A DNA stretch of 42,275 nucleotides, from NCBI GenBank assembly GCA_028685815.1, contig JAQUDG010000007.1, positions 1 through 42,275 of the forward strand, read 5' to 3'. Under the pieces are notes generated by a model. The model saw nothing but the letters and a program-made list of their open reading frames with translations, was not told where the DNA came from and did not search any database. Made by a program: the position numbers and the translations under genes. Below, one piece after another: positions 15,474 to 24,166 of the stretch. How positions within the stretch are numbered: position 1 is the stretch's first letter; each line of letters opens with the position of its first letter. Origin of the DNA: Desulfuromonas sp. Lineage in GTDB: Bacteria > Desulfobacterota > Desulfuromonadia > Desulfuromonadales > Desulfuromonadaceae.

Positions 15474-15989
15474 TTAGACGTATTTTTTCTGCAGTATTTC
15501 TAAGATGGCCCGCAGCAGATTTATCGGCGTAGGGGGGCAGCCCTTGACGCAGGCATCCACAGGGATCACGTTAGCCACCGGCCCGCAACTGGCGTAGCTC
15601 ACGCCGAATTCTCCACCGTTGGTGGCGCAGTCACCCATGGCCACCACTAGTTTGGGTGCCGGGGTGCAGGCGTAGGTACGTTTTAACGCCTCCTGCATAT
15701 GCCGCGATACCACCCCAGTTACCAGCAGCATATCTGCATGACGGGGCGAGGCGACAAAGTGAATCCCGAAGCGCTCGATATCGTAGAAGCTGTTATTGAG
15801 AGCGTGCATCTCCAGTTCACATCCGTTGCACGAACCTGCATCCACCATGCGGATGGCCAAGCTTCCGCCAAAGCTGGCAGCGATCTCGCGCTGGCAGTGC
15901 TTCCCCAGCACTAAAATCTCATCTTCAGGTGCCCCGACTTTCTCGGTCAAGAATCCAGTTTTGCGAATTTTGTTCAGGATTGAAAGCAT
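15474..15989 (-). CDS. ehrS: Ehr complex small subunit (NuoB/HyfI-like)
   Basis: 171 residues homologous to the small subunit of Complex I (NuoB) and group 4 hydrogenases (HyfI/HycG). The ligands of the proximal [4Fe-4S] cluster are present: C54 and C57 in SCNGCE, C121 in MGDCATNGG and C151 in KGCPP. Two further cysteines, C135 and C147, are extra. The protein should therefore carry an electron-transfer cluster at the interface with the large subunit. AGGAAGA provides its ribosome site. It is the last gene, 57 bases after the large-subunit stop. It is named after the ehrABCDLS nomenclature used for Geobacter complexes. Confidence 0.88.
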   Translation of the reverse strand: MLSILNKIRKTGFLTEKVGAPEDEILVLGKHCQREIAASFGGSLAIRMVDAGSCNGCELEMHALNNSFYDIERFGIHFVASPRHADMLLVTGVVSRHMQEALKRTYACTPAPKLVVAMGDCATNGGEFGVSYASCGPVANVIPVDACVKGCPPTPINLLRAILEILQKKYV

Positions 15990-16046
15990 GTCTTGTCTAT
16001 CTTCCTGGTTATGGAGCGTGGCTGTGGCTAAAAAGCATGGTCAGGG

Positions 16047-17684
16047 TTAAAGATCGTGTCCTGCATAGGAGCCATTAATCGATTTATTGCATACCGGAAA
16101 GTCAGGGATGATGTTGCCATGGATCAGCTCCTCTAGCGCCCGCCAGTTGAACCAGCTAGGATCCCGTGGGAAATATCGCTCCACCAAGCCTGCTTCGTTT
16201 AGGCGCACATAGGCGAGGGTTTCCCCGCGCCAACCTTCAACCAAACCTAACCCCGCCACATCACGTCCGTTCGGGGTGATCGCGGTACCAATGAGTCCAT
16301 CCGGCAGCGGGTGGAGCAGCTTCTCGATCAGTTCTGTAGATACTATGATTTCATCTCCACGTACCCTGGTACGCTTCGCTACATCACCTTCGGTATACAC
16401 CGGTACGCGTACCTCAAGGCTGGCATAAGGTGGGTATGGAGCATCTCGGCGCAGGTCATAATCGATGCCGTTCGCCCTGGCTACATACCCCAGGGTTCCA
16501 AGGCTGACTGCGGTCTCATGGGGGATAATGCCGGTGGTACGTAACCGATCTTGCAGGGAAGGGTATTCCAAGATCATGGGCATGAGTTCGGCAACTTCGG
16601 TGCGGAGCATGTGCTGCTCAGCCATTATGGCGGCAATTCCATCTGCATTCAGATCGCGGGTTACACCTCCGGGCTGAATGCAATCCATCAGCAGGCGATG
16701 GCCGAAGAGTTCCATACTCAGGCGTTGAACGCGCTCACGCAGGGCACTGAACTGCACCATGGCAAAGCTGAAGCCTACATCGTTACAGATCGCACCGATA
16801 TCTCCACAGTGATTGGCAATCCGCTCGCGCTCCGCCAGAATAGCGCGCAGCGCTAGCGCACGCGGGGGAATCACAACGTCTAAGGCGTGTTCCACCGCCT
16901 GACACGCAGCCCAACTGTGGGCGATGCTGCTATCACCGCTGACTCGGGCAGCGAGGCGAATCAACCCTGGGATATCCCGCCCTTGGGCAATTTTTTCAAT
17001 CCCCTTGTGCACGTAACTCAAGCGTTCCTCAAGGCGCAGCATATCCTCGCCGATGGTGTGAAAGCGAAAGTGCCCCGGTTCAATAATGCCAGCATGCACG
17101 GGGCCAACAGGGACCTCGTAGATATCCTCTCCCTCCATCTTTATAAACTGGTAGGTTTTGTCCGCTGGGGTGTCTTGCTCTGGAAATCCAGCCACGGGGA
17201 AATCCCTACGCAGCGGATATGCATCTGCCTTCCACGCTTGATGACGTGTCCACGGGCGTGGATCTGGATGGGCTTTGAAGATGATGCCGAACATATCGTG
17301 TACATGGCGCTCGGGTCGACTCGCATTGGGGTAAGTTTTTGCCTGAGAGGGTAGTTCAGGCTTTGAGTCCGGCACTGTTGTGCTAAGGACCAGATGTCCG
17401 TCTTTCCCGGCCAGCACAACCATGAGTATGATGCGTTCGGGAATGTGGTCAGCCCACACCCCAGCCCAGCGCAGCCCGCAGCGTTTGGCGATAACAGCTG
17501 CCTCACTCCAGCCCACAGCGGCGACGGCTATATGCGTAGCGGCCCCATTCGGAATCGTGTAATCGACGGTCATAGTCAAATTACTCCGATGCAGTTGCCA
17601 ACTGCAAGCCTGTATGGAAGCCTTGATGCCTGCTTCAATATCTGCTGTCTCCATCAACTCTTTTTTTAGCTGCGGAGTGGTCAT
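16047..17684 (-). CDS. ehrL: Ehr complex large subunit, fused NuoC+NuoD-like, lacking Ni-Fe ligands
   Basis: 545 residues from ATG 17684, which overlaps the upstream stop as ATGA. An open extension of 15 codons to 17729 is not needed. The first ~165 residues are NuoC/HycE-N-like (HVHDMFGIIFKAHPDPRP, then PLRRDF). The rest is NuoD/HycE-like, with GPVHAGIIEPGHFRFH. In real hydrogenases the next motif is RxCGxC. Here it is RVSGDSSIAHS (247-257), with S249 and S252 replacing both cysteines. The C-terminal DPCxxC reads DFPVCNKS (528-535), with only C532. Nickel binding is therefore not expected. This is the defining trait of Ehr complexes, intermediate between Complex I and group 4 hydrogenases. 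Confidence 0.92.
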   Translation of the reverse strand: MTTPQLKKELMETADIEAGIKASIQACSWQLHRSNLTMTVDYTIPNGAATHIAVAAVGWSEAAVIAKRCGLRWAGVWADHIPERIILMVVLAGKDGHLVLSTTVPDSKPELPSQAKTYPNASRPERHVHDMFGIIFKAHPDPRPWTRHQAWKADAYPLRRDFPVAGFPEQDTPADKTYQFIKMEGEDIYEVPVGPVHAGIIEPGHFRFHTIGEDMLRLEERLSYVHKGIEKIAQGRDIPGLIRLAARVSGDSSIAHSWAACQAVEHALDVVIPPRALALRAILAERERIANHCGDIGAICNDVGFSFAMVQFSALRERVQRLSMELFGHRLLMDCIQPGGVTRDLNADGIAAIMAEQHMLRTEVAELMPMILEYPSLQDRLRTTGIIPHETAVSLGTLGYVARANGIDYDLRRDAPYPPYASLEVRVPVYTEGDVAKRTRVRGDEIIVSTELIEKLLHPLPDGLIGTAITPNGRDVAGLGLVEGWRGETLAYVRLNEAGLVERYFPRDPSWFNWRALEELIHGNIIPDFPVCNKSINGSYAGHDL

Positions 17685-19147
17685 AACACACCTTTTCCCG
17701 TAATCATGATGGTGGCCTGATCGATCCAACCGGCTAGAACATCAGGCACGGCAATGCCGAGCCACAGAATAATGCATAGATGCACTGCCACCGGCCACAT
17801 GTTCGCTTTTACCTTAACTTGCCCTGTGGGACATTCCCCGAACACCATGGGCTGCACGTGGCGAAACAAGCCAGCAAAAGCTACACTCAGGCCGAACAGG
17901 AGTGAAATTACCAGCCAGGGGAAACTTTTAATGGTTGCGCTGAAGAGGAGGAATTCACTGGTGAAGACTCCGAAGGGCGGCAACCCGGCAATGGCTATCG
18001 TGCCGATGAGCAGCCCCCAGCCAATTTCCGGTTGGGTCTTTATTAAACCACGAATTTTGTCGATGGACTGGGTTTGACATACCTGTGCAGCATGGCCAAC
18101 GGTTATGAAAATCGCCGATTTAGTCAGGGAATGGACAATCATGTGCAGCAGGGCCCCGAATGTCGCCAGTGGGCCCCCAATGCCAAAGGCAAAGGTAATA
18201 AGTCCCATGTGCTCTATGGAAGAATAACTAAACATGCGCTTGATATCGCGTTGCCGGTGCAGGAGCAGACCCGCCACCAGAAAAGAGAGTAAGCCAAACG
18301 CCATCATAATATGTCCAGCTATATTGGAACCAAGGGCCGGGTCGATGAGCATCTTAAAGCGTACTACCGCATACAGCGCGATATTAAGCAGCAGCCCAGA
18401 GAGGATGGCCGACATCGGTGTCGGTCCTTCGCTGTGGGCGTCCGGCAGCCAGTTATGTAGGGGCACAAGGCCAATCTTGGTGCCATAGCCCACTATCAGG
18501 AATACAAATGCGAGCAATAAAACGGTGGGCTCAAGTTCTGATGCGTGCTCGTACAGCACACTCCACATCAGGGCCTGATTGTTGTCGGGCATAATCTGCA
18601 CCGCAGCAAAGTAGATCAGAGTCGTACCAAACAGCGCCTGGGCGATGCCAACCCCACAGAGAAGGAAGTATTTCCATCCTGCTTCGATAGATTTCGGGGT
18701 GCGATACAGGCTTACCAGCAATACTGTGGCCAGGGTTGCACCCTCTACCGCGACCCATAGAATCCCCAGATTATTGGTCAGCAGTGCCAGCAGCATGGTA
18801 AATAGAAACCCCTGATACATACTGTGATACAGGCGCATCCCTCCAGCTTTAACTTTTCCTATACTCTGTTCGTGTGCCATATACGGAGACGAAAAGATTG
18901 CGGTAGTCATACCGACAAAGGAATTAAGTAGCACCAAGTAGACGTTAAACGCGTCAACGTAAAAAAAGTTCTGCGGCGTGAGAATGGAACCATGGAAAAA
19001 CACATCAGCCGCCAACCGCAGCGATGTAATGAAGGTAGCGATACAAAAGAGCAGATTCAGCCTGCCGGCAATGCGCTTATGCCCGCAAAAGGCAAGCACC
19101 ACTGCGCCTGTCAGCGGAAGCAACAGGGTTAGGTAGAGAGCATTCAT
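17681..19147 (-). CDS. ehrD: Ehr antiporter-like subunit D (HyfF/NuoN-type)
   Basis: 488-residue polytopic membrane protein of the proton-translocating antiporter-like family (HyfF, NuoL/M/N). The conserved TM5 glutamate is in WVAVEGATLATVLLVSLYR and the TM7 lysine in GYGTKIGLVPLHNWLPDAHS, which is the signature of these subunits. These residues carry protons in Complex I, so the subunit probably couples electron flow to ion transport. It shares one base with the previous ehrC stop (TGATG) and its own stop overlaps the ehrL start (ATGA), so translation is coupled. Confidence 0.92.
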   Translation of the reverse strand: MNALYLTLLLPLTGAVVLAFCGHKRIAGRLNLLFCIATFITSLRLAADVFFHGSILTPQNFFYVDAFNVYLVLLNSFVGMTTAIFSSPYMAHEQSIGKVKAGGMRLYHSMYQGFLFTMLLALLTNNLGILWVAVEGATLATVLLVSLYRTPKSIEAGWKYFLLCGVGIAQALFGTTLIYFAAVQIMPDNNQALMWSVLYEHASELEPTVLLLAFVFLIVGYGTKIGLVPLHNWLPDAHSEGPTPMSAILSGLLLNIALYAVVRFKMLIDPALGSNIAGHIMMAFGLLSFLVAGLLLHRQRDIKRMFSYSSIEHMGLITFAFGIGGPLATFGALLHMIVHSLTKSAIFITVGHAAQVCQTQSIDKIRGLIKTQPEIGWGLLIGTIAIAGLPPFGVFTSEFLLFSATIKSFPWLVISLLFGLSVAFAGLFRHVQPMVFGECPTGQVKVKANMWPVAVHLCIILWLGIAVPDVLAGWIDQATIMITGKGVL

Positions 19148-19821
19148 CAGTCAACCTCTTTCAGGAGATTGAGTTTGTCGACATCGAGGGTGCCGAACTC
19201 CGTTCGAATCTGGAAAAAGAAGATGCCGAACAGAATGGCCGCCACCAGCACGTCTAGCGCCACCCCCATCTCTACCACCATGGGCATGCCTTGAGTTGCC
19301 GCTACAGCAGCGAACATCAGGCCGTTTTCCATGCACATAAATCCGACCACCTGCACCACCGCCTTCCGGCGTGAGATAATGAGCAGCATCCCCAACAGCA
19401 CAATCGCCAGCGATACCGCAATGGTGTTGCGGGTTGCCAGCATGGAAAGTTCGCGTATAGGGAGAACAGCATAATAACTGAAGAGCACCAGCGCTGCGGC
19501 CCCGAACATAATCAAGGATGGGTTGCCCACCACCTCAACTTCGCGTTTAATATCCAACCTGGTGACCAGTTTCTGCATCTGTATCGGGATAAAAAACACC
19601 TTTAATCCCAGGGTTAGAGCTGCTGAAATTAATAAATGGTGCCGCCCATAGGTGAATGCTATTACCAAGGTAGTAGCAAACAACAGGGCGCCCTGCAGTG
19701 CAAATATATGGATCAGGGTCAGCAGGCGGGTCTGCGCGAGAAGTAAAAAAGAGGTGAACAGCATGAGCGCCGCTAGGGTGAGAATTATCTGTTCCGCCAG
19801 GGTTAAGACTGTGAAATTCAT
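19147..19821 (-). CDS. ehrC: Ehr membrane subunit C (HyfE-like)
   Basis: 224-residue integral membrane protein resembling HyfE of hydrogenase-4 (an NuoJK-like module). Hydrophobic helices recur along the length, and the segment MCMENGLMFAAVAATQGMP in the C-terminal third is the NuoK-like part, with a membrane glutamate in MCMENG. It shares its first base with the last base of the ehrB stop, and likewise downstream with ehrD. No catalytic role is expected. It probably contributes to the proton channel. Confidence 0.85.
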   Translation of the reverse strand: MNFTVLTLAEQIILTLAALMLFTSFLLLAQTRLLTLIHIFALQGALLFATTLVIAFTYGRHHLLISAALTLGLKVFFIPIQMQKLVTRLDIKREVEVVGNPSLIMFGAAALVLFSYYAVLPIRELSMLATRNTIAVSLAIVLLGMLLIISRRKAVVQVVGFMCMENGLMFAAVAATQGMPMVVEMGVALDVLVAAILFGIFFFQIRTEFGTLDVDKLNLLKEVD

Positions 19822-20771
19822 CAGTGCACCTCCAGTATTACGTGGCCAAGCATCCCCAGCAGGGCGATTATGAAAGCCAGACTCAGAAGTTCCGGGGTGC
19901 GGAACAGGCGCATCTTGGCTAGGACCGACTCAGATGCCGCCAGCACGAAACCTATCCCCATTAGTTTTATCCCCAGAGTCAGCAATCCAACGGCGATGGC
20001 GGTCGGCTCGAGGTGCAGGGCGGTGCCCCAGGGGAGGAACAGGTTGCAGATTAAAACTCCGAATATCAGCATTTTCAGCATCGAAGCCCACTCCAGCAGC
20101 GCAAGGTGACGTCCACTGTATTCCAGAATCATGGCCTCATGTATCATGGTGAGTTCCAAGTGGGTGGCCGGATTGTCGATGGGGATGCGCCCACACTCAG
20201 CGACACCCACCAGCAATAGGCTCATACCGGCAAAAATAAACGATGGATAGATCTGGAACGGCTGAGTCAACGTATGGAGCACCATAGCGTCCAGATTGGT
20301 GCTGGTAAAGGTCATGGCTAGAGTGAAAATAGACAGCAGCATAGCCGGTTCTGTCAGAGATGAAATAGTAACCTCACGCGATGCACCCATTCCTCCAAAA
20401 GCGGTGCCGAGGTCCATCCCCGCCAGACATAAAAAAAAGCGTGCCAGCGCAAAGAAACCCACCATCACAATGACATCGGCAATGACAGCTGTAGGCAGGC
20501 CCACCGCAAACGCGGGAACGATTGAACTGGCCAGCACGGTTACACTGAACACCAAATACGGTGTGGCACGAAACAGCGGAGAAGCCTGTTGCGCCATAAC
20601 CACCTCTTTGCGAAACAGCTTGGCCAGATCGCGGTAGGGCTGCCACGGAATGGGGCCGCGCCGATTCTGAAATTTGCACTTCACCCATTTGATCCAACCG
20701 CTCAGCAAAGGAGCGAGCAAGATCAGAAGTGCTGTCTGCCCTAGTGCAAGAATCCAACCGCTCACATTCAT
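19821..20771 (-). CDS. ehrB: Ehr membrane subunit B (NuoH/HyfC-like)
   Basis: 316 residues, NuoH-like, the membrane subunit that in Complex I contacts the peripheral arm next to the quinone site. The motif PLLSGWIKWVKCKFQNRRGP near the N-terminus matches the HyfC/HycD form. The central FARFFLCLAGMDLGTAFGGMGASRE is the typical loop with acidic residues, and EYSGRHLALLEWASMLK follows. ATG 20771 forms an ATGA overlap with the ehrA stop and is preferred over ATG 20783. It sits between ehrA and ehrC as in hydrogenase-4 operons. Confidence 0.92.
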   Translation of the reverse strand: MNVSGWILALGQTALLILLAPLLSGWIKWVKCKFQNRRGPIPWQPYRDLAKLFRKEVVMAQQASPLFRATPYLVFSVTVLASSIVPAFAVGLPTAVIADVIVMVGFFALARFFLCLAGMDLGTAFGGMGASREVTISSLTEPAMLLSIFTLAMTFTSTNLDAMVLHTLTQPFQIYPSFIFAGMSLLLVGVAECGRIPIDNPATHLELTMIHEAMILEYSGRHLALLEWASMLKMLIFGVLICNLFLPWGTALHLEPTAIAVGLLTLGIKLMGIGFVLAASESVLAKMRLFRTPELLSLAFIIALLGMLGHVILEVH

Positions 20772-22774
20772 ATGACTATCCACAACATAACGATAAGAGT
20801 AAAAAAGGAATACGCCAGATAGGTGCGGATATTCCCACCTTGAATCTTGGTGACCATTTTCGCACTGCGCTGAATCATTCTGCCCAGAGGTAGATAAAGT
20901 TTTTCCCAGGCCCAGTCGCCGACGTGCACAGAATAACGTCCACCATCTTCTGCGGTGCTGGGAGGATCAACCCTCTCGTCTATAGGCCAAATAGGACGAA
21001 AAATACGTCGAATTGGCTGGGAAAAACTTGTAGCCGTATATTGGTTACGCGTACTCAGCGAGCCGAAACCGCAATCCCACCTGGGGCTGTAACGCACCGG
21101 AGTTTTTCGCCGCCGCGGATGTAACAGCAGATAGGCGCCAGCCCAGGCAATGCTTATACCAAACAGGACTAGAGGGGCACCATATGAGGACGCCCGTGCC
21201 GAAATGGGGGTGAGCCACAACCATCCACCGGATTCAACCTGACTCAGGCCGATACCTAGCAGGTCAGTGGGGATGGTTTGCATACTGTTGATTGCCGCGC
21301 TGGGAAAAATCCCCAGTAGCAGACAACCCGACGCTAGTAAGATCTGACTTGCACGCATGCCAAAAGAGACTTCGTGTGCCTGTAACGTATCCTGATGGCG
21401 CGCCTGCCCTAGAAATGCGATACCAAACACCTTGACAAAGCAGGCTGCAGCCAGCGCCCCCGTAAGGGCTAGCGAGGCGGCGGCCACCGCTATGATGGAT
21501 TTAGTGACCCCACTATCCAGCACTGTGCCTTGCAGAGCGGTCTGAAATGTGAGCCATTCGGAGACAAAACCGTTAAATGGCGGCAACGCAGAAATGCTGA
21601 TGCATCCCACCAGAAAACACATGGCAGTTATGGGCATGAGGCGCATCAGGCCACCCATCCGATTTAAATCATGCTGACCACTTTGATTGATAAGTGCACC
21701 CGCTCCAAGAAATAGAAGGCTTTTGAACAGGGCGTGGTTAATGCAGTGGTACAGTGCCGCTACCAGGCCTAAGGCCGCAAGGACAGGGTTTCCGTTACTG
21801 GCAAACAACACCGATAAACCCAGCCCCATGTAGATTATGCCGATATTTTCTACACTGGAGTATGCCAGCAGGCGTTTTAAGTCTTGTTGCATTAGGGCAT
21901 AGAGAATCCCCAACAAGGCCGACGCACACCCAACCAGCAGAATGATAACTCCCCACTGCCAGTGGAAGGTGCCAAGCAGACCGTAGCAGAAGCGGATAAA
22001 ACCATAGACTGCCACCTTTAACATCACACCCGACATTAAGGCTGAGATGTGCGAAGGCGCTACTGGGTGTGCCTGAGGTAGCCATACATGTAGGGGAACA
22101 ATCCCTGCTTTCATGCCAAAGCCGATAAAAGCTAAGGCAAAGGCGATATGTTGCCAGTGCACCGGCAGGGTTGCGGCCTGCATGTCAGTGAAGGTGAAAC
22201 CGGAGCCGAAGCCGGCCAAGACCCCGTACCCCAGCAGGATAAATAAGCCACCAACCTGTGCCATGAGCAGATAGATGAATGCTGCATCGACATTTTCTTT
22301 CTTGTGGTGGTCATGGGCTACTAGAAAGTAGCTCGCAACCGACATCAGTTCCCATGCAACCATGAACGAGAACGCATCGGCCGCCAGGATAACCAGATAC
22401 ATCCCAGCCACGAATAGACCGGTGAAAAATGCCAGGGTGCGCGCTGCGGCTAAATTACTGACACTGCCTATGACATAGCTCGGTCCGAACAGCGAGATGA
22501 TTGCCGTGACTCCCCCGACAATAAGGAGGAAAAAACCCGCCAACGGGTCTAGGTGTTGATGGCTGTTAAGCCATGGCAGACCAATGGGCAAAACCAGGTT
22601 TAAGCTGCAACCTGTGAGCATCCCCATGCATCCGCTCGTAGCTGTGGCCAGGCCAGATAAGCCCAACAAGGTAAACGCCATACGCGCTCCGGTGCTTATG
22701 CTGCGCACGGGGAGAGACACCGCCGCCGCTAGTAAAGCCAAAAACACTCCGAAATGAGCTAGATGTAAATACAT
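20768..22774 (-). CDS. ehrA: Ehr antiporter-like subunit A (HyfB/NuoL-type)
   Basis: 668 residues from ATG 22774. The frame is open another 33 codons, into the regulator gene, but CAGGA lies nine bases before 22774 and the product then starts directly with a hydrophobic helix. It is an antiporter-like ion-translocating subunit: WELMSVASYFLVAHD carries the TM5 glutamate, GFGMKAGIVPLHVWLPQAHP the TM7 lysine, and NHALFKSLLFLGAG a further lysine. The cytosolic C-terminal segment RWDCGFGSL followed by QYTATSFSQP is typical of HyfB/HycC. Two antiporter-type subunits (A and D) mean the complex could move more than one ion per electron pair. Confidence 0.93.
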   Translation of the reverse strand: MYLHLAHFGVFLALLAAAVSLPVRSISTGARMAFTLLGLSGLATATSGCMGMLTGCSLNLVLPIGLPWLNSHQHLDPLAGFFLLIVGGVTAIISLFGPSYVIGSVSNLAAARTLAFFTGLFVAGMYLVILAADAFSFMVAWELMSVASYFLVAHDHHKKENVDAAFIYLLMAQVGGLFILLGYGVLAGFGSGFTFTDMQAATLPVHWQHIAFALAFIGFGMKAGIVPLHVWLPQAHPVAPSHISALMSGVMLKVAVYGFIRFCYGLLGTFHWQWGVIILLVGCASALLGILYALMQQDLKRLLAYSSVENIGIIYMGLGLSVLFASNGNPVLAALGLVAALYHCINHALFKSLLFLGAGALINQSGQHDLNRMGGLMRLMPITAMCFLVGCISISALPPFNGFVSEWLTFQTALQGTVLDSGVTKSIIAVAAASLALTGALAAACFVKVFGIAFLGQARHQDTLQAHEVSFGMRASQILLASGCLLLGIFPSAAINSMQTIPTDLLGIGLSQVESGGWLWLTPISARASSYGAPLVLFGISIAWAGAYLLLHPRRRKTPVRYSPRWDCGFGSLSTRNQYTATSFSQPIRRIFRPIWPIDERVDPPSTAEDGGRYSVHVGDWAWEKLYLPLGRMIQRSAKMVTKIQGGNIRTYLAYSFFTLIVMLWIVI

Positions 22775-22814
22775 GGGGCCAAGTCCTGCAGATTGGGATT
22801 TAAGATCGAAATAC

Positions 22815-23501
22815 TTAATGTTGCGCGGAAAGAAGTTTTTTCTCAGCTGTCCGTATCGCCTTAATAACTTCATCGCGCCTTGGCTGAGTTGCCAGCATTT
22901 TTCTGAGAGCGGAATCTCGCAGCACCATGTGTAGTAGCGATAAAAGGTGCAGTTGAATGCGCAGTGACGGAGACACTACAATAATTAAGGTGTGAACCAA
23001 TTTTCCATCCAGTGCCGCAAACTCAACCGGGTGCTCCAAAAAGCATATATTGACCTTGGCACGGATAAGATGTTCCAGAATCGCATTGCGTGGGTGGGGT
23101 AGAGCGATGCCATCTCCTATGCCGGTAGAGGAGAGTTCTTCCCGAATGAGTAATACCTGTTTGAGCATTTTCAAGTCCGCCTCATCGGGCATTCGCAGAT
23201 GATTTACCGCATCTGCGAGTACTTCGTCCCGATTGTTGCCCGCCACTCTGTATATGATCCCTCCGGCACTAATTGAATCAGCCAGACTCGGGAGGGGCTC
23301 TTTTTCACCCTGAGTAATTTCAAAGGGCTCTTCAATGACATTGCGGCGCTTGGAAGTGGCCCAGTCAAGTAACTCCGCTCGCTTAAACCTATAGCTTCCG
23401 TGCACCTTATAGGTAGGAACTAGATTGCGTTTAATCCAACGGTAGACGGTTTTTTCGGATACAGACAGCAATTTGGCGGTCTCTTTGACGTTGACGTACA
23501 T
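22815..23501 (-). CDS. HTH domain fused to PTS EIIA-type domain (regulator)
   Basis: 228 residues. Residues 1-50 are an excisionase/MerR-type DNA-binding domain (VKETAKLLSVSEKTVYRWIKR, then GSYRFKRAELLDWA). Residues 78-228 are an EIIA (fructose/PtsN-type) domain with the phosphorylatable histidine H136 in GIALPHPRNA. Together these suggest a DNA-binding regulator that reads PTS phosphorylation state. It is the first gene of the operon, 40 bases before ehrA, and so probably controls or senses for the Ehr complex. No EI or HPr gene lies in the window. Regulation by phosphorylation is inferred. Confidence 0.88.
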   Translation of the reverse strand: MYVNVKETAKLLSVSEKTVYRWIKRNLVPTYKVHGSYRFKRAELLDWATSKRRNVIEEPFEITQGEKEPLPSLADSISAGGIIYRVAGNNRDEVLADAVNHLRMPDEADLKMLKQVLLIREELSSTGIGDGIALPHPRNAILEHLIRAKVNICFLEHPVEFAALDGKLVHTLIIVVSPSLRIQLHLLSLLHMVLRDSALRKMLATQPRRDEVIKAIRTAEKKLLSAQH

Positions 23502-24166
23502 ATTTCCCCTATCTGTAGCGCCTCCAAAACCCCTGAGATCGGTTGTATCGACCGTTCTACCCTTTATTACTTTAGGGTTTATCAGGTTTTTTGGATTTTT
23601 CAGATCTTAAAATTCCCTCGCGGGTTGATCGCGCAGGATTTCGTCCATAACGTTTTAGTTCAACAGGGCATATCTTCTATATACCTCTTATTTTGTCAAA
23701 TTTGACTATGGATTGACATATGTACACCTTAGTAGCATTTTTGCCCTAGAGTCAAATGGAAATATAAATATGTCGAATAACACAGAATGGTGCCAAGTAA
23801 GGAATAAATCAGCCATCAAGTTGTCATGACAAACATTCACCCTCCAGATCTCAGTTTCAAGTGCAGTTGACGTGGCGACAGTGCATCCCCAAGGTAGAAT
23901 GTGAGGGGCAGTGCTTTTAGTTACGCAAAGTGTTGTTTCGCGTCTGCTAGGTATCCGTCATTGCTATACGAGAGCCGAGGATGGTGAGGTTTGATGCGAG
24001 ACAGTTACCGCTGATACTAATGTTTGGACGCGTTTCTATTGAGTATCTATAGGAAGAACTATCAATTTGTAAGTGATTTGGTTATATTTGCCTCTGATAT
24101 GCTGAGAAATCTGGACTTCTCTCAGGTGTTTTACCCTTAAATTTGTAATCGATAGGATGAGCCGCT
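23502..24166. other. 665-bp divergent intergenic region between the ehr operon and the GGDEF gene
   Basis: No convincing gene. The region holds a perfect palindrome GTCAAATTTGAC (23695-23706), a TTGACA (23713-23718), another GTCAAA (23751-23756), and a set of small hairpins at 23883-23943 (CCCC/GGGG then TTTT, and ACGCAAA/TTTCGCGT). A further stem, CTGAGAA/TTCTCTCAG (24102-24125), lies near the GGDEF start. A 19-codon ATG frame at 23770-23829 has no recognisable product. Promoters for both directions must lie here, but I cannot fix their elements with confidence. Confidence 0.6.
23695..23706. promoter_or_regulatory. Palindrome GTCAAATTTGAC, candidate operator
   Basis: This is a perfect 12-base palindrome about 195 bases upstream of the HTH-EIIA start. 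Additional GTCAA/TTGAC half-sites lie within 50 bases (TTGACA 23713-23718, GTCAAA 23751-23756). Clustering suggests a binding site; the regulator is not identifiable from sequence. Confidence 0.4.

Noticed and set aside
16047-17684. Calling the large subunit a hydrogenase-4 or formate hydrogenlyase catalytic subunit
   Set aside because: Both N-terminal nickel-ligand cysteines are serine and DPCxxC is not present, so only the Ehr/Complex I-like role is supported.
23770-23829. 19-codon ATG frame in the ehr/GGDEF intergenic region
   Set aside because: No good ribosome site and no recognisable peptide.
23923-23929. ACGCAAA, resembling the core of a GEMM-I cyclic di-GMP riboswitch before a GGDEF gene
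   Set aside because: The GGCAAACC segment, GAAA tetraloop and tetraloop receptor that define the riboswitch are not found nearby.
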